Below, piece after piece: positions 42,326-51,498 of a DNA stretch of 64,000 nucleotides. How positions within the stretch are numbered: position 1 is the first letter of the stretch; the number at the start of each line of letters is the position of its first letter. Under the pieces are notes generated by a model. That model was not told where the DNA came from, ran no database searches, and was given only the letters and a program-made list of their open reading frames with translations. A program made the translations under genes and the position numbers. Source of the stretch: Streptomyces sp. NBC_01298 (lineage in GTDB: Bacteria; Actinomycetota; Actinomycetes; Streptomycetales; Streptomycetaceae); assembly GCF_035978755.1 (NCBI RefSeq), contig NZ_CP108414.1, forward strand, positions 1,550,001 through 1,614,000, read 5' to 3'.

Positions 42326-42913
42326 TCAGCGAGTTGTCGTCTCGGTCACTTCGCGGTTCTGCGGGGGGACGTTACGCGGCTCCGGCCGGGTCGGGGTGCT
42401 GGTGGCGGCGGCTTTGGCGGTGACGGCTCCGGCGGATGCGGCTCCGGCCGTCGTGGTGGCGGGCAGGATCCGGCTCAGCAGCGGACCGGTGAGCGCGGTG
42501 GTCGCCACCGCCCTCACCACCATCAGCGAGTGCGGCTTCGCGTCCAGGAGACCGAGCTCCAGACCCACGCCGAGAACGACCCGTTCGGTGAGTCCGCGCG
42601 TGTTCAACAGGGCGCCGAGCGCGGCCGCGTGGCGGCCGTCCAGCCCTCCGACGCGTGCGCCGACGTACGCGCCGGCGAACTTCCCGGTGACGGCCACGAC
42701 CAGGATGGCGGCCGGCTGACCGAGGTCCGACGCGTTCAGGCGGGAGAGATCGACCCCGCGGCCGGACAGGACGAAGTACACGGGCAACAGGAGCATGCCG
42801 CACAGCGGCAGGGTGGAGCAGGGGGACGTCCATACATTGACCCGTCCCCCGCCGCGCAGGATGCCTAGGTCGAGCTCGCTGCCGACGAGGAACGTGAACG
42901 GCCCGGGACTCGG
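42326..42913 (-). pseudogene. Remnant of a CPA2-type cation/H+ antiporter
   Basis: One open frame without an early start codon carries two antiporter pieces. The first, FTFLVGSELDLGILRGGGR, looks like helices 3-4 of KefB/NapA-type exchangers. The second, LLLPVYFVLSGRGVDLS through GKFAGAYVGARVGGLDGRHAAALGALLNTRGLTERVVLGVGLELGLL, is the C-terminal half. They are joined by about 12 foreign residues. The first ~80 and the middle ~150 residues of a normal protein are missing. It is a decayed gene with an internal deletion. Confidence 0.65.
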
Positions 42914-42940
42914 TCACAGCGCCCCGGATGGCGTCCGCCG

Positions 42941-43453
42941 CTACCCGCCCCTGCCCTCCGCCTCCTCCAGCCGGGCGGCGAGGCGGGTGAGGGCGGGCAG
43001 GGCCTCGCGGAGCGCCGTGCGGTCGGCATCGGGCAGGGCCGTCAGCGCGTGTTCCAGGCGGCGTTCGTGGGCGCGGGTCCAGGCGGCCAGCCGCAGCCGG
43101 CCGGCGTCGGTGGCGCTGACGGCCGCGGCACGCCGGTCCTCGCTGTCCACCTCGCGGGTCACCAGCCCGTTCGTGGCCATCGTGGCGACGAGTCCGCTCA
43201 CCGTGGACTGCGCGAGGCGCTGGCGGGCGGCGAGTTCGCTGACCCGGACCGGGGAGTGTTCGACGCAGACCTGGAGGAGTTCCACCTGGGCCATGGGCAG
43301 CTGCTCCCAGGGGTACTCCGTACGGATCGAGGCGCGCAGTGCACGGCGCAGGCGGGTGACGGCGGCGGTCAGGGCCCGGGCTTCGGGTGAGTCCGCGCCG
43401 GGCCGTGCGTCCGGGGCGCCGGGCGTGCCCGGCATGGGTGCCATGCCCACCAC
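42941..43453 (-). CDS. MarR-family regulator
   Basis: The 170-residue protein has the MarR winged helix: PWEQLPMAQVELLQVCVEHSPVRVSELAARQRLAQSTVSGLVATMATNGLVTREVDSEDRRAAAVSATDAGRLRLAAW. The DxRxxxv wing is intact. It is next to remnants of transporter genes, which it may once have controlled. The start could be GTG 43453 or the in-frame ATG at 43444. Confidence 0.9.
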   Translation of the reverse strand: MVGMAPMPGTPGAPDARPGADSPEARALTAAVTRLRRALRASIRTEYPWEQLPMAQVELLQVCVEHSPVRVSELAARQRLAQSTVSGLVATMATNGLVTREVDSEDRRAAAVSATDAGRLRLAAWTRAHERRLEHALTALPDADRTALREALPALTRLAARLEEAEGRGG

Positions 43454-43454
43454 G

Positions 43455-43672
43455 CTACTCGCGCTCCGCCGCGGCGGCCGGGGGCGGAGCCGCGCCCGCG
43501 CCCCTCCCGGACCCCGCGACGGCCGTCGCGGCGGCCATGGCGGCGGCCGCGGCCAGCAGGGTCAGCACCGCGAGGTGTCCGCCGCCGCCCGTGTGCGGGG
43601 CCAGGGGGACGAGGGCGACGCCGATCGCCGTGCCGAGCCGGCGGGCCATGTTGATCAGGCCGCCGCCGGGCC
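43455..43672 (-). pseudogene. C-terminal remnant of an MFS drug transporter
   Basis: The frame reads GGGLINMARRLGTAIGVALVPLAPHTG, then a hydrophobic helix LAVLTLLAAAAAMAAATAVA and a short tail. The GLINMARRLGTAIGVAL block is typical of helix 13 of DHA2-type efflux proteins. Everything N-terminal to it is gone. It lies 1 base upstream of the MarR gene on the same strand, the usual place for an efflux gene and its regulator. Confidence 0.6.
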
Positions 43673-43675
43673 GCC

Positions 43676-43813
43676 CTGCCGCTGTGCGCGACCCTCGCCT
43701 TCTGGGCCCGGTCCCGCCGTACGGCCGTCACCGCGCGGAGCCTCGCACCGGAGGCGGTAGCGCCCCCCGCCACCACCCCTGCCAACGCTCCCTCCTCGGC
43801 CGCGACCGCCTGA
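43676..43813 (+). pseudogene. Possible membrane-protein tail remnant
   Basis: A plus-strand frame starts right where the MFS remnant ends and reads ALPLCATLAFWARSRRTAVTARSLAPEA to a stop. It looks like a last membrane helix with a basic tail, joined here by rearrangement. The signal is short, so I am not sure it is a former gene. Confidence 0.3.
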
Positions 43814-43849
43814 GCCCGGCTCCGCATCTCGTCACGTAAGGTCCCCAAA

Positions 43850-45013
43850 GTGAAGGTATCGGGCAGCACGGTGGCTGCGGAGGGCCTGCGGTCCCGGATG
43901 ACCGCCGGCTTCGGCGACGGAAGCATGGTCGTGCGCGCGGCGATCTCGGCGGGACTCGCCTGGTGGATCGCCTCGGTACTGCTGCACTCCGAGTCGGCCT
44001 CGCTCGCCCCGGTCGGCGCCATCCTGGCCGCGCAGACCACCCCCTTCGCCACCGCGCGTAAGAGCCTGCAGCGGGCGGCCGGCATCCTGTTCGGCTTCCT
44101 GCTCGGAGTGGCGGCCACCACGTCCATCGGCACGAACACGGTGAGCGTCGTCCTCGTGGTCCTGGTCGGCATGTACGCGGGACGCGTGATGAACCTCGGT
44201 TCGCAGATGCACCAGATCGCGCTCACCGCCGTGCTCGTGATGGGCGCCGCCACCTCCTTCGGGTACGGAGCCTCGCGGCTGGAGGACAACGTCGTCGGCG
44301 TGCTCGTCGGCACGGTGGTCGGCCTCGCACTGCCCGCCCCCGGTTTCACCCGCCGCGCGGGCGAGGAACTGGCCCGCCTGAACCGGCAGATGGCCGCGCT
44401 GCTGGCCGAGATCGCCCGCGGCCTGGCCGAGGAGGACTGGGCCGCGCGCACCGGGGACTGGGTCCGCCGGGCCCGCTCGCTGTCCAGGGAGCTCGACGCG
44501 GTGCGCCGGGCCGTCCGCGAGGCCGAGGACGCGATCCGCTGGCGTCCGCGCGGCCGGTTCGCGCGGCCCCGCCTGGACCGGCTCGCCGAAGCCACCCAGT
44601 GCCTCGACCACGTCGGGCACCAGGTCCGGGGGATCACCCGCGGCCTGTACAACCTGACCTTCCGCGAAGGCCGGCCGCCCGCCCTGCACTGGGCCCAGCG
44701 CGAAGAGCCGCTGCTGCCCCTGCGGGCCGACGCCCCGGCCGGGCTGGACGGGGTCCTGGCCTCGCTCGCCGCGATGCTGGGCGACCTGGCCGACGTACAC
44801 GTACGGGAGGAACCCCCTTCGCCCGAGCTGCGGGCCCGCCTGGCGGCGCTGCTGGGCAAGGCCGAGACCGGCTTCCTGCACACCGCGCTGGCGCTGTCCC
44901 CCGCCTACGCGGACTGGCGCGTCCTGTGCACCGCCGGGATCCTGGAGGACGCCCGCAAGATGCTCCACGAACTCGACCCCGCGATCGGCCCCCACAAGGC
45001 CGCTTTCGGCTAG
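43850..45013 (+). CDS. FUSC/aromatic-acid-exporter-family membrane protein
   Basis: The 387-residue protein has about six helices in the N-terminal half (VVRAAISAGLAWWIASVLL, ASLAPVGAILAAQTTPFATARKSLQRAAGILFGFLLGVAAT, VSVVLVVLVGMYAGRVM, ALTAVLVMGAATSFGYGASRLEDNVVGVLVGTVVGLAL). A long soluble C-terminal half rich in Ala, Arg and Leu helices follows. It fits the ArAE/FUSC export family for aromatic acids; the substrate is unknown. GTG 43850 is the start. Confidence 0.85.
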   Translation: MKVSGSTVAAEGLRSRMTAGFGDGSMVVRAAISAGLAWWIASVLLHSESASLAPVGAILAAQTTPFATARKSLQRAAGILFGFLLGVAATTSIGTNTVSVVLVVLVGMYAGRVMNLGSQMHQIALTAVLVMGAATSFGYGASRLEDNVVGVLVGTVVGLALPAPGFTRRAGEELARLNRQMAALLAEIARGLAEEDWAARTGDWVRRARSLSRELDAVRRAVREAEDAIRWRPRGRFARPRLDRLAEATQCLDHVGHQVRGITRGLYNLTFREGRPPALHWAQREEPLLPLRADAPAGLDGVLASLAAMLGDLADVHVREEPPSPELRARLAALLGKAETGFLHTALALSPAYADWRVLCTAGILEDARKMLHELDPAIGPHKAAFG

Positions 45014-45076
45014 GCCGTCACTTTCGGCTACGCCGTCACTTGCGGCCTAGTGCCGGGCCCGAGGCGGGGCGCGCCC

Positions 45077-46498
45077 TCAGGCGCCCTTCGTGCGCAGGTG
45101 GCGCCAGACGGCCTTGGCCGCGTTGTGGCCCGACATGCCGTGGACGCCGGGGCCCGGCGGGGTGGCCGAGGAGCACAGGAACACGGCCGGGTGCGCCGTG
45201 TTGTACGGGGACAGCGTGAGCTTGGGGCGCAGCAGGAGCTGGAGTCCGGAGGCGGCTCCGCAGGCGATGTCGCCGCCGACGTAGTTCGGGTTGCGGGCGG
45301 CGAGCTGCGGCGGGCCCGCCGTGGCGCGGGCGAGCACCAGGTCGCGGAACCCGGGTGCGAAGCGCTCCAGTTGGCGCTCGACGGCGTCGGTGAGGTCCCC
45401 GTTCCAGCCCGCCGGTACGTGCCCGTACACCCAGAAGGTGTGCTTGCCCTCGGGCGCCCGGCCGGGGTCGATCAGGCTGGGCTGGGCGGCGATGAGGAAG
45501 GGGGTGCGCGGCGCCCGTCCGCCGGAGGCCAGTTGCAGGGCCGCGTCGATGTCGCGGGTGCGCGGACCGATCTGTACGGTGCCGGCCCGGCGGGGCTCCT
45601 CGGCGGTCCAGGGGACGGGGCCGTCCAGGGCGTAGTCCAGCTTGAACACGGAGGCGCCGTAGCGGTAGCCGTCGTAGACCCGGCCGAGGCGCGCGATGCG
45701 GGCCAGTGCGGTCGGGGAGGTGTCGAAGACGTACGCCCGGGCCGGCGGCAGGTCGTCGAGCCGCTTGACCTCGAACCCGGTGTGGACGGTCCCGCCGAGG
45801 TCGCGCAGGTACCCGGCGAGGGCGTCGGAGATCGACTGCGAGCCGCCGCGCGGCATCGGCCAGCCGTTCGCGTGCGCGGCGAGGGCGAAGACCAGGCCGA
45901 CGGCGCTGGTCCCGATCCCGCCGAGCGGGGCGATCACGTGCGCGACGAGCCCGGCGAAGAGGGCGCGGGCACGCTCGTCGCGGAAGCGGCTCAGCAGCCA
46001 GGTGGAGGGCGGCAGCCCGGCCAGCCCGAAGCGGGCGAGGGTGAGCGGGTCACGGGGCAGCGCGGTGTCCGGCAGCGACATGAAATCGCGGGCCAGGGTG
46101 TCCCACTTCCCGAGGAACGGATCCACCAGCCGCCGGTACGTTCCCGCGTCGCGGGGCCCGAAGGACGCGGCCGTCTCCGCGACGGAGCGGGAGAGCACGG
46201 CCGCGGTGCCGTCGTCGAAGGGGTGCGCCATGGGCAGCGGGGCGTGCAGCCACTCCAGCCCGTACCGCTTGAGGGGCATCGTGGAGAAGACCGGGGAGCC
46301 GGCGCCCAGCGGGTGCACCGCCGAGCAGGGGTCGTGCCGGAAGCCGGGGAGGGTGAGCTCCTCGGTCCGGGCCCCGCCGCCGACGGTGTCCGCGGCTTCG
46401 AAGACGGCCACGGAAAAACCGCGCCGGGCCAGTTCCACGGCGGCCGTCAGCCCGTTGGGCCCGGCCCCCACCACGACCGCATCGAGGATCGACGGCAC
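45077..46498 (-). CDS. Phytoene-desaturase-like FAD oxidoreductase
   Basis: The 473-residue flavoprotein starts with the dinucleotide motif [41 protein letters not shown] and ends with the FAD-closing [25 protein letters not shown]. It is of the CrtI/PYROXD2 type, but no carotenoid genes are nearby, so it may act on another lipid. The middle ([27 protein letters not shown]) is typical of the class. It is convergent with the FUSC gene. Confidence 0.9.
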   Translation of the reverse strand: MPSILDAVVVGAGPNGLTAAVELARRGFSVAVFEAADTVGGGARTEELTLPGFRHDPCSAVHPLGAGSPVFSTMPLKRYGLEWLHAPLPMAHPFDDGTAAVLSRSVAETAASFGPRDAGTYRRLVDPFLGKWDTLARDFMSLPDTALPRDPLTLARFGLAGLPPSTWLLSRFRDERARALFAGLVAHVIAPLGGIGTSAVGLVFALAAHANGWPMPRGGSQSISDALAGYLRDLGGTVHTGFEVKRLDDLPPARAYVFDTSPTALARIARLGRVYDGYRYGASVFKLDYALDGPVPWTAEEPRRAGTVQIGPRTRDIDAALQLASGGRAPRTPFLIAAQPSLIDPGRAPEGKHTFWVYGHVPAGWNGDLTDAVERQLERFAPGFRDLVLARATAGPPQLAARNPNYVGGDIACGAASGLQLLLRPKLTLSPYNTAHPAVFLCSSATPPGPGVHGMSGHNAAKAVWRHLRTKGA

Positions 46499-46602
46499 TT
46501 GCGACTCCTTCGTCCGGCGGCGCCACCGCCCCCAGGGTATTGCGCCTGTCCATAGGCGGCTTCGCGATCCGCGCCGACTCCGTTCGCCCTGGGCTCAGCC
46601 TC

Positions 46603-46658
46603 CGGTCCTTCGCGGTCGGCCGGGCGCGGGGTCAGCCGGCGGTCCTTCGCGGTCGGCC
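46603..46658. repeat. 19-bp direct repeat in an intergenic gap
   Basis: CGGTCCTTCGCGGTCGGCC occurs at 46603-46621 and 46640-46658. The 247-bp gap between the oxidoreductase and phosphatase genes holds further GGCCG-rich copies and no gene that I can support. Confidence 0.7.
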
Positions 46659-46745
46659 CGGCGCGGGCCCGGCCGCCGGTCCGGCCGGATGCCGGGTGCG
46701 GGCCCGGCCGCCGTCGCGGTCGTCGGGCTGGGCCCGGCGGCGGTG

Positions 46746-47570
46746 TCACGCGCCCCGCAGCAGTTCCCGGATCCGTACGGCCGTGGCCTCGTCCCGGCCG
46801 ACCGCGAAGGGCAGGGCGTTGTCCCGGTCCACCCGGAAGGGGACCCCGTCGACGGTGCTCTGGGAACCCCCCGCCTCGGCGACCAGCAGCAGCCCGGCCG
46901 CGTGGTCCCAGGCCGAGGGCCAGTTGAAGGCCAGGCCGTCCATCTCTCCCCGGGCCACCTTCAGGTACTCCAGGCCCGCCGAACCGCAGGCCCGGGAGGC
47001 CACTCCGGGCACGTCGAGGCGCGCCAGGACGCGCCGCTCGTCCTCGGTGGTGTACAGCGGGTGCGCGGTCGCGACCCGCAGCTCGTCGCCGGGCCGCGGC
47101 GAACCGCTCAGGATCCGCTCGCCGTTGACGTACGCACCCTGTCCGCGCACGGCGGTGGCCATCTCCTCCAGCGCCGGGGCGAAGGTCCAGGAGGCGAGGA
47201 GCTCCCCGCGGTGCGCAAGCGCGACCAGGGTGCAGAACCCCGCGTCCCCGTGCACGAACTGCCGGGTCCCGTCGACGGGGTCCACGATCCACACCGGGGC
47301 GTCGGCGCGCAGCGCCCCGTACACCCCGGGGTCGGCGTGCACCGCTTCCTCGCCCACCACCGCCGAGCCGGGCAGCAGCTTGGTCAGGGCTGCCGTGAGG
47401 TACTCCTCGGCCATGCGGTCGGCGTCGGTCACCAGGTCGTGCGGGCCGCTCTTCTGGTCCACCTCGTGATCAGCGAGCCGGCGGAACCTCGGCATGATCT
47501 CGATCGCCGCCGCGTTGCGCACGGCTTCGTCGACGTCGGACAGGTTCCGGGCGAGGAATTCATCGATCAT
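46746..47570 (-). CDS. Inositol-monophosphatase-family phosphatase
   Basis: The 274-residue Mg2+/Li+-sensitive phosphatase has GEEAVH, the metal-binding WIVDPVDGTRQFVHG and the second metal site SAWDHAAGLLLVAEAGGSQS. Substrates in the family include inositol phosphate, histidinol phosphate and PAP; the active segment does not decide between them. ATG 47570 (MIDEFLARN) is preferred over the longer frame to 47606, whose first 12 residues are not family-like. Confidence 0.88.
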   Translation of the reverse strand: MIDEFLARNLSDVDEAVRNAAAIEIMPRFRRLADHEVDQKSGPHDLVTDADRMAEEYLTAALTKLLPGSAVVGEEAVHADPGVYGALRADAPVWIVDPVDGTRQFVHGDAGFCTLVALAHRGELLASWTFAPALEEMATAVRGQGAYVNGERILSGSPRPGDELRVATAHPLYTTEDERRVLARLDVPGVASRACGSAGLEYLKVARGEMDGLAFNWPSAWDHAAGLLLVAEAGGSQSTVDGVPFRVDRDNALPFAVGRDEATAVRIRELLRGA

Positions 47571-47647
47571 GCGTCCAGCAAAGCACGCCCGGCTGACAAA
47601 CCCCACCGCCGGACCCGGCGAGCGGCCGGACCCCTGGTGGACCGCGG

Positions 47648-48504
47648 GTGAACGCGGCGCCCGCCGCCCCCGTGGGCGCGGCGTCCGTCCTGCCCTCGCT
47701 GCCCGCGCCCAATGCCGCCGGACTGACCCTGCGGACCTGGCCGGTGGCCGCGGGGCAGAGCGAACGCCTGGGCGACGCCTCCGTGACCACCGCCGCGGTG
47801 TTCGCCGCGCACGGCGGCACCCCGTCGATCGATCCGGTCCAGGTTCCGGTGCGGGTACGGATCCTGCTGCCGGAGGACTACCAGCGGGACCCCGCGCATC
47901 CCTACCCGGTGCTGTACCTGCTGCACGGTGGCTCGGGCGACGTGGAGCAGTGGTCGAAGACCGACGAGGGCAACGTCACCGCGCACCTCAAGGATTCGGC
48001 CTTCAAGGGCATCGTCGTGATGCCGGAGGGCGGCAAGGCGGGGTGGTACAGCGACTGGCCCGGGCACACGGACGGCTTCTTCGCCCCGCAGTGGGAGACC
48101 TTCCACGTCCGGCAGTTGGTCCCGTGGACCGACGCCAACTTCAACACCGTGCGGGCGGCCTCCGGGCGGGCGGTCGCCGGCGTCTCGATGGGCGGCTACG
48201 GCGCCCTGCGCTACGCCGGCCGCAACCCCGACCTGTTCTCCGCCGTCGGCGCCTTCTCACCCGGCACGGACATCTACGACCCGGGCGCGCAGAGCATCAT
48301 CGCCAACTCCACTTGGCAGGCGGGGGCTTCGATCCTGTGGACGGGCCTGTTCGACGGGAAGTTCCGGGTCACCGGCGACACCCCGTACCGGATGGCCACG
48401 GTCTTCGGCCCGCCGAGCACCTGGCCCGGGCAGCCTACGCCTACGGCCCCGCCACGACGCCCCCGGCCCCCTGCCCCAACGGCTGGGGGCCGCAGACCCC
48501 ATAG
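47648..48504 (+). pseudogene. Broken Ag85-like esterase
   Basis: The frame from GTG 47648 reads an esterase-D/antigen-85-type hydrolase for about 260 residues: VRVRILLPEDYQRDPAHPYPVLYLLHGGSGDVEQWSK, FKGIVVMPEGGKAGWYSDW and the nucleophile elbow GVSMGGYGALRYAGRNP. After VFGPPSTWPG it turns into Pro/Arg-rich nonsense, while a shifted frame gives AAYAYGPATTPPAPCPNGWGPQTP and a stop at 48502-48504. The Asp/His region of the family is missing, so an internal deletion with frameshift has inactivated it. No signal peptide is seen at the start. Confidence 0.6.
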
Positions 48505-48515
48505 CCCCGTCCGCG

Positions 48516-48728
48516 CTAGTTGGTGGCGAGGTCACCGACGACGAGGGTCTGCGGGGCGAGGTGCTCGTACGCCCCGTCCGTCATGTGCTGCGGGGCGAGG
48601 TGCTCGTACGCCCCGTCCTGGCCCTGCGGTGCGACGCTGATGTGGTTGTCCGCGAAGGCCGGGCCCGCTCCCAGCCCGGCCAGGGCGAGGGCGGCGGTGG
48701 CGGCTACGGCGGCGGCTCGAACGTTCAT
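48516..48728 (-). CDS. Small secreted peptide with two identical decapeptide repeats
   Basis: I do not recognise a family. The 70-residue product has a signal peptide (1-27: MNVRAAAVAATAALALAGLG then AGPAFA, cleavage before DNH). The mature part has about 43 residues and holds DGAYEHLAPQ twice, separated by HMT. The two 30-bp copies (48549-48578 and 48588-48617) are identical at DNA level, so the duplication is recent or conserved by conversion. The mature chain has no cysteine. It lies 293 bases downstream of the large XRE/NB-ARC/TPR regulator gene on the same strand. Codon use is typical. Role as a signal or surface peptide is speculation. Confidence 0.75.
   Translation of the reverse strand: MNVRAAAVAATAALALAGLGAGPAFADNHISVAPQGQDGAYEHLAPQHMTDGAYEHLAPQTLVVGDLATN
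48549..48617. repeat. Two identical 30-bp direct repeats
   Basis: Copies at 48549-48578 and 48588-48617 match at every base and are spaced by 9 bases, all in frame with the secreted peptide. Confidence 0.95.
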
Positions 48729-49021
48729 GCAGGTCCCCCCGGGTCCGGCCGGCCCCTGGTCGGGCCGGCTCGGGAACAGTCTGCCAGTTCGCCTCCGGAC
48801 GTTGCGGGTTGCTCCATCCTCCCGCCCAACGGTGCAGGCAGAGGCATTGGTTGACATAGCCGGGGCGCTGTTCGGCGGCGAGAGCGACCCGAAGGCGGGT
48901 AAGGAAACCGCCTCCCAGGCACCGGCTCCGGCCGCGTCGGCCGCGTCGCCCGCTCCGGCGAAGGCCCCGGAGGCCGCACCGTCGGCGAAGCCGGAGAAGA
49001 AGGCCGCGGTCGTCGTGTCGC
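48729..49021. other. 293-bp gap with an orphan coding-like plus frame
   Basis: No convincing gene is present. On the plus strand a frame from GTG 48832 reads VDIAGALFGGESDPKAGKE and then an Ala/Pro/Lys-rich stretch with coding-like GC at third positions, but it has no ribosome site and runs into the antisense of the regulator gene. It may be the cut-off start of a former gene. The peptide promoter is probably within 48729-48830. Confidence 0.4.
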
Positions 49022-51481
49022 TCAGCGCACCCCCGCCGCGAGCTCCTCCCGGAGCGAGCGTCCCGCCGTGCGGTGTTCCGCCGCCGCGGCCGGGTCGGTG
49101 TCGCCGAGCAGGGCCGCGATCCCCTCGTGGGCCAGCGCCTCCTCGTGGCGGCAGCCGAGCCCGGGGGCCAGCTCCAGGGTCCGGCGGTGCAGGCGCAGGG
49201 CCTCCTCGGGCAGTCCCGCGAGCCGGCAGGTCTCGGCGTAGCCGCCCAGGAAACGGACCTTCCAGTGTTCCTCGAACAGCTCGTCCAGCAGCGCGAACGC
49301 CTCGCGGTGGCCGGCCAGGGCCTCCTCGTACCGGCCCATCCGGCTCAGCGCGACGCCCAGGCAGTTGAGGGACCAGGCCTCGTTGTTCACGTGCCCGTCC
49401 TCGCGGGCCAGGGCCAGCGCCCGGTGCAGGTGCTCCGACGCCTCCTCGGGGTCCTGTGCCGCGATGGCCATGCCCAGGGTGATGCGGGCCGTCAGGGCCG
49501 GCGGCCACGCCGGGTCCGGGTGGGACACCGCCAGCACCTCGCGGGCCCGGCGTGCCGCCTCCTCGCGCTCCCCCAGCTGGAGCAGCGCCCAGGCTTCCGA
49601 GGCGGCCGCGTGGGCCGCGCCCGCCGGGAGGCCGGCGTCCCCGTACAGCTTCCCGGCCAGCCGGAAGAGTGCGAGCGGCTCCCCGGCGCTCCCGAGGTCC
49701 CAGCTCAGATAGCCCCGGCGCAGGGCCAGTTCGGCTTCGGCGCGGGTGTCCCCCGCCTCGGCCACCCGGAGTCCGGCCGCCTCGTACGCGGCGGCGGCCT
49801 CGGTCATCCGGCCCGCGTTGTAGCGCGCGAAGCCCAGGTCGCTGTAGGCCTCCGCCAGGCGCAGCGGATCCCCCAGGCGTTCGGCGGCGGCCAGCGAGCG
49901 CTCGAAGAGGTGGTTGAGGTGGGTCGTACCGCAGCGCCGTGCGAAGTACGCCCGTAGGAACCGCGGCAGCTCGCACACGTGCACGTCCGCCCCGACGGCG
50001 ACGGCCGTCTCGAAGGCGGCGATCATCGTCTCGTACTCCGAGGCGAGCCAGGCGCAGGCCGCGTGCTTGTCGGCGAAGCGCGGCAGTGCGGCCGGGAGCC
50101 GGCCCGCCGAGGGCGCCCGGCCCGGTGAGAGGACCGGCATCGCGGCGTCGGCCGCGGCCGCCGCGTGCACGAAGTAGTCGAGGAAGCGGCCCAGCGCCCG
50201 CTCCCGCTCGGCCGGGGAGTCCTGCTGGGCCCAGGCGCCCCGCGCGTGCTGGTGCACCAGGTCGTGCAGCCGGTAGCGGCCCGCCGCGGGCTGCTGCACC
50301 AGGTGCGCGTCGACCAGTTCCTCCAGCATCTCCCGGGCGTCGCGCAGCGGTACGTCGGCCAGGGCCGCGGCGGCGTACGCGTCGAAGGAGCCGCCGGGCA
50401 GCAGGCCCAGGGTGCGGAACAACCGGGCCTGATTCCGGTCCAGTTGCCGTACGGACATGGCGAAGGCGGTGTCGAACTCGCTCGCCCCCTCCGCCAGCCG
50501 CTCCACGAGGATGCCCACCGTCCAGCCCGGCCGGTGCCTCAGCCGGGCCGCGGCCAGCCGCAGGGCCAGCGGCAGGTGGCCGCACAGCCGCAACACCTCG
50601 GCGGCGGACTCCGGTTCGCGGGCGAGGCGGCCTTCGGGGCCGCCGGTGTCCCCGCTGGCCCGGGCGAGCAGTTCGGCGCTCTCCAGAGGGCTCAGCACGT
50701 CCAGCGACACCGGGGGCACTTCGTCCAGGCCGAGCAGCCGGTTGCGGCTCGTGATCAGCACGACGGAGTCACCGGCGCCGGGCAGCAACGGTCGGACCTG
50801 CTCCGCGTCGGCCGCGTTGTCGATGACCACGAGGGCGCGCCGGCCCGCCAGTTCCGCGCGCCAGCAGGCCGCCAGTTGCTCGAGGCCCTCCTGCGGGACC
50901 CTCTCGGACGGCACGTCGAGCGCCCCGAGCAGCATCCGCAGCGCCGAGTCGGGATCGAGGGGGGCCCGGCCTTCGGTGAAGCCGTGCAGGTCCACGTAGA
51001 GCTGGGCGTCCGGGTAGTCGGCGGCGAGCCGGTGCGCGGCGTGCACCGCGAGGCAGGTCTTGCCCACGCCCGCCATGCCGTCGACGGCGACGCCCCGGTG
51101 ACTGTCCACCGCGGCGACCACGGCGGCGAGTTGGTCCTCGCGTCCGGTGAAGTCGGCCACGTCGCGCGGCAGATCGTTGCGGGGCCTCGGCTGGACCTGG
51201 CGGCTGGCCTTCGGGGGCGCGGGCAGCGCCGGGGAGGACCCCCGCTCCCAGAGGGGGCGCAGCGGGCGGGGGTCGCGCTTGACCAGTCGGCAGAGGGCGA
51301 CCACCGCGGTCCAGGGCGGAGCCGTCTGGCCGCCGAGGTAGCGCGAGAGCGAGGAGGAACTCAGTCCCAGCTCCCTCGCGAGGGCCCGTACGCCCAGCCC
51401 GGACAGCTCCTGGAGCAGCCGCAGCCGGGCGGCCAGCTCGTCCTGCGGGTCGGCCCCGGCCGACCTCCGTTCCGTGTCCAC
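49022..51481 (-). CDS. XRE-NB-ARC-TPR transcriptional regulator
   Basis: The 819-residue STAND-type regulator has an N-terminal XRE helix-turn-helix (about 15-62: LAARLRLLQELSGLGVRALARELGLSSSSLSRYLGGQTAPPW) and an NB-ARC ATPase (about 110-400). Its Walker A is VDGMAGVGKTCLAVH, Walker B is RALVVIDNA, and GLPL-like CGHLPLALRLAA follows. The rest (about 480-800) is a run of TPR helices such as RYNAGRMTEAAAAYEAAGLRVAE and LSRMGRYEEALAGHREAFALLDE. Ligand or peptide binding to the TPR part is expected to open the ATPase and change DNA binding. It is divergent from the AhpD-like gene, with three TGTCCCA boxes between. Confidence 0.93.
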   Translation of the reverse strand: MDTERRSAGADPQDELAARLRLLQELSGLGVRALARELGLSSSSLSRYLGGQTAPPWTAVVALCRLVKRDPRPLRPLWERGSSPALPAPPKASRQVQPRPRNDLPRDVADFTGREDQLAAVVAAVDSHRGVAVDGMAGVGKTCLAVHAAHRLAADYPDAQLYVDLHGFTEGRAPLDPDSALRMLLGALDVPSERVPQEGLEQLAACWRAELAGRRALVVIDNAADAEQVRPLLPGAGDSVVLITSRNRLLGLDEVPPVSLDVLSPLESAELLARASGDTGGPEGRLAREPESAAEVLRLCGHLPLALRLAAARLRHRPGWTVGILVERLAEGASEFDTAFAMSVRQLDRNQARLFRTLGLLPGGSFDAYAAAALADVPLRDAREMLEELVDAHLVQQPAAGRYRLHDLVHQHARGAWAQQDSPAERERALGRFLDYFVHAAAAADAAMPVLSPGRAPSAGRLPAALPRFADKHAACAWLASEYETMIAAFETAVAVGADVHVCELPRFLRAYFARRCGTTHLNHLFERSLAAAERLGDPLRLAEAYSDLGFARYNAGRMTEAAAAYEAAGLRVAEAGDTRAEAELALRRGYLSWDLGSAGEPLALFRLAGKLYGDAGLPAGAAHAAASEAWALLQLGEREEAARRAREVLAVSHPDPAWPPALTARITLGMAIAAQDPEEASEHLHRALALAREDGHVNNEAWSLNCLGVALSRMGRYEEALAGHREAFALLDELFEEHWKVRFLGGYAETCRLAGLPEEALRLHRRTLELAPGLGCRHEEALAHEGIAALLGDTDPAAAAEHRTAGRSLREELAAGVR

Positions 51482-51498
51482 GGTTCCCCCCGTATCCC

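Noticed and set aside
48832..49368. A plus-strand gene starting VQAEALVDIAGALFGG
   Set aside because: Coding-like for about 60 codons, but no ribosome site, and it continues as antisense of the well-supported regulator; kept only as a note.
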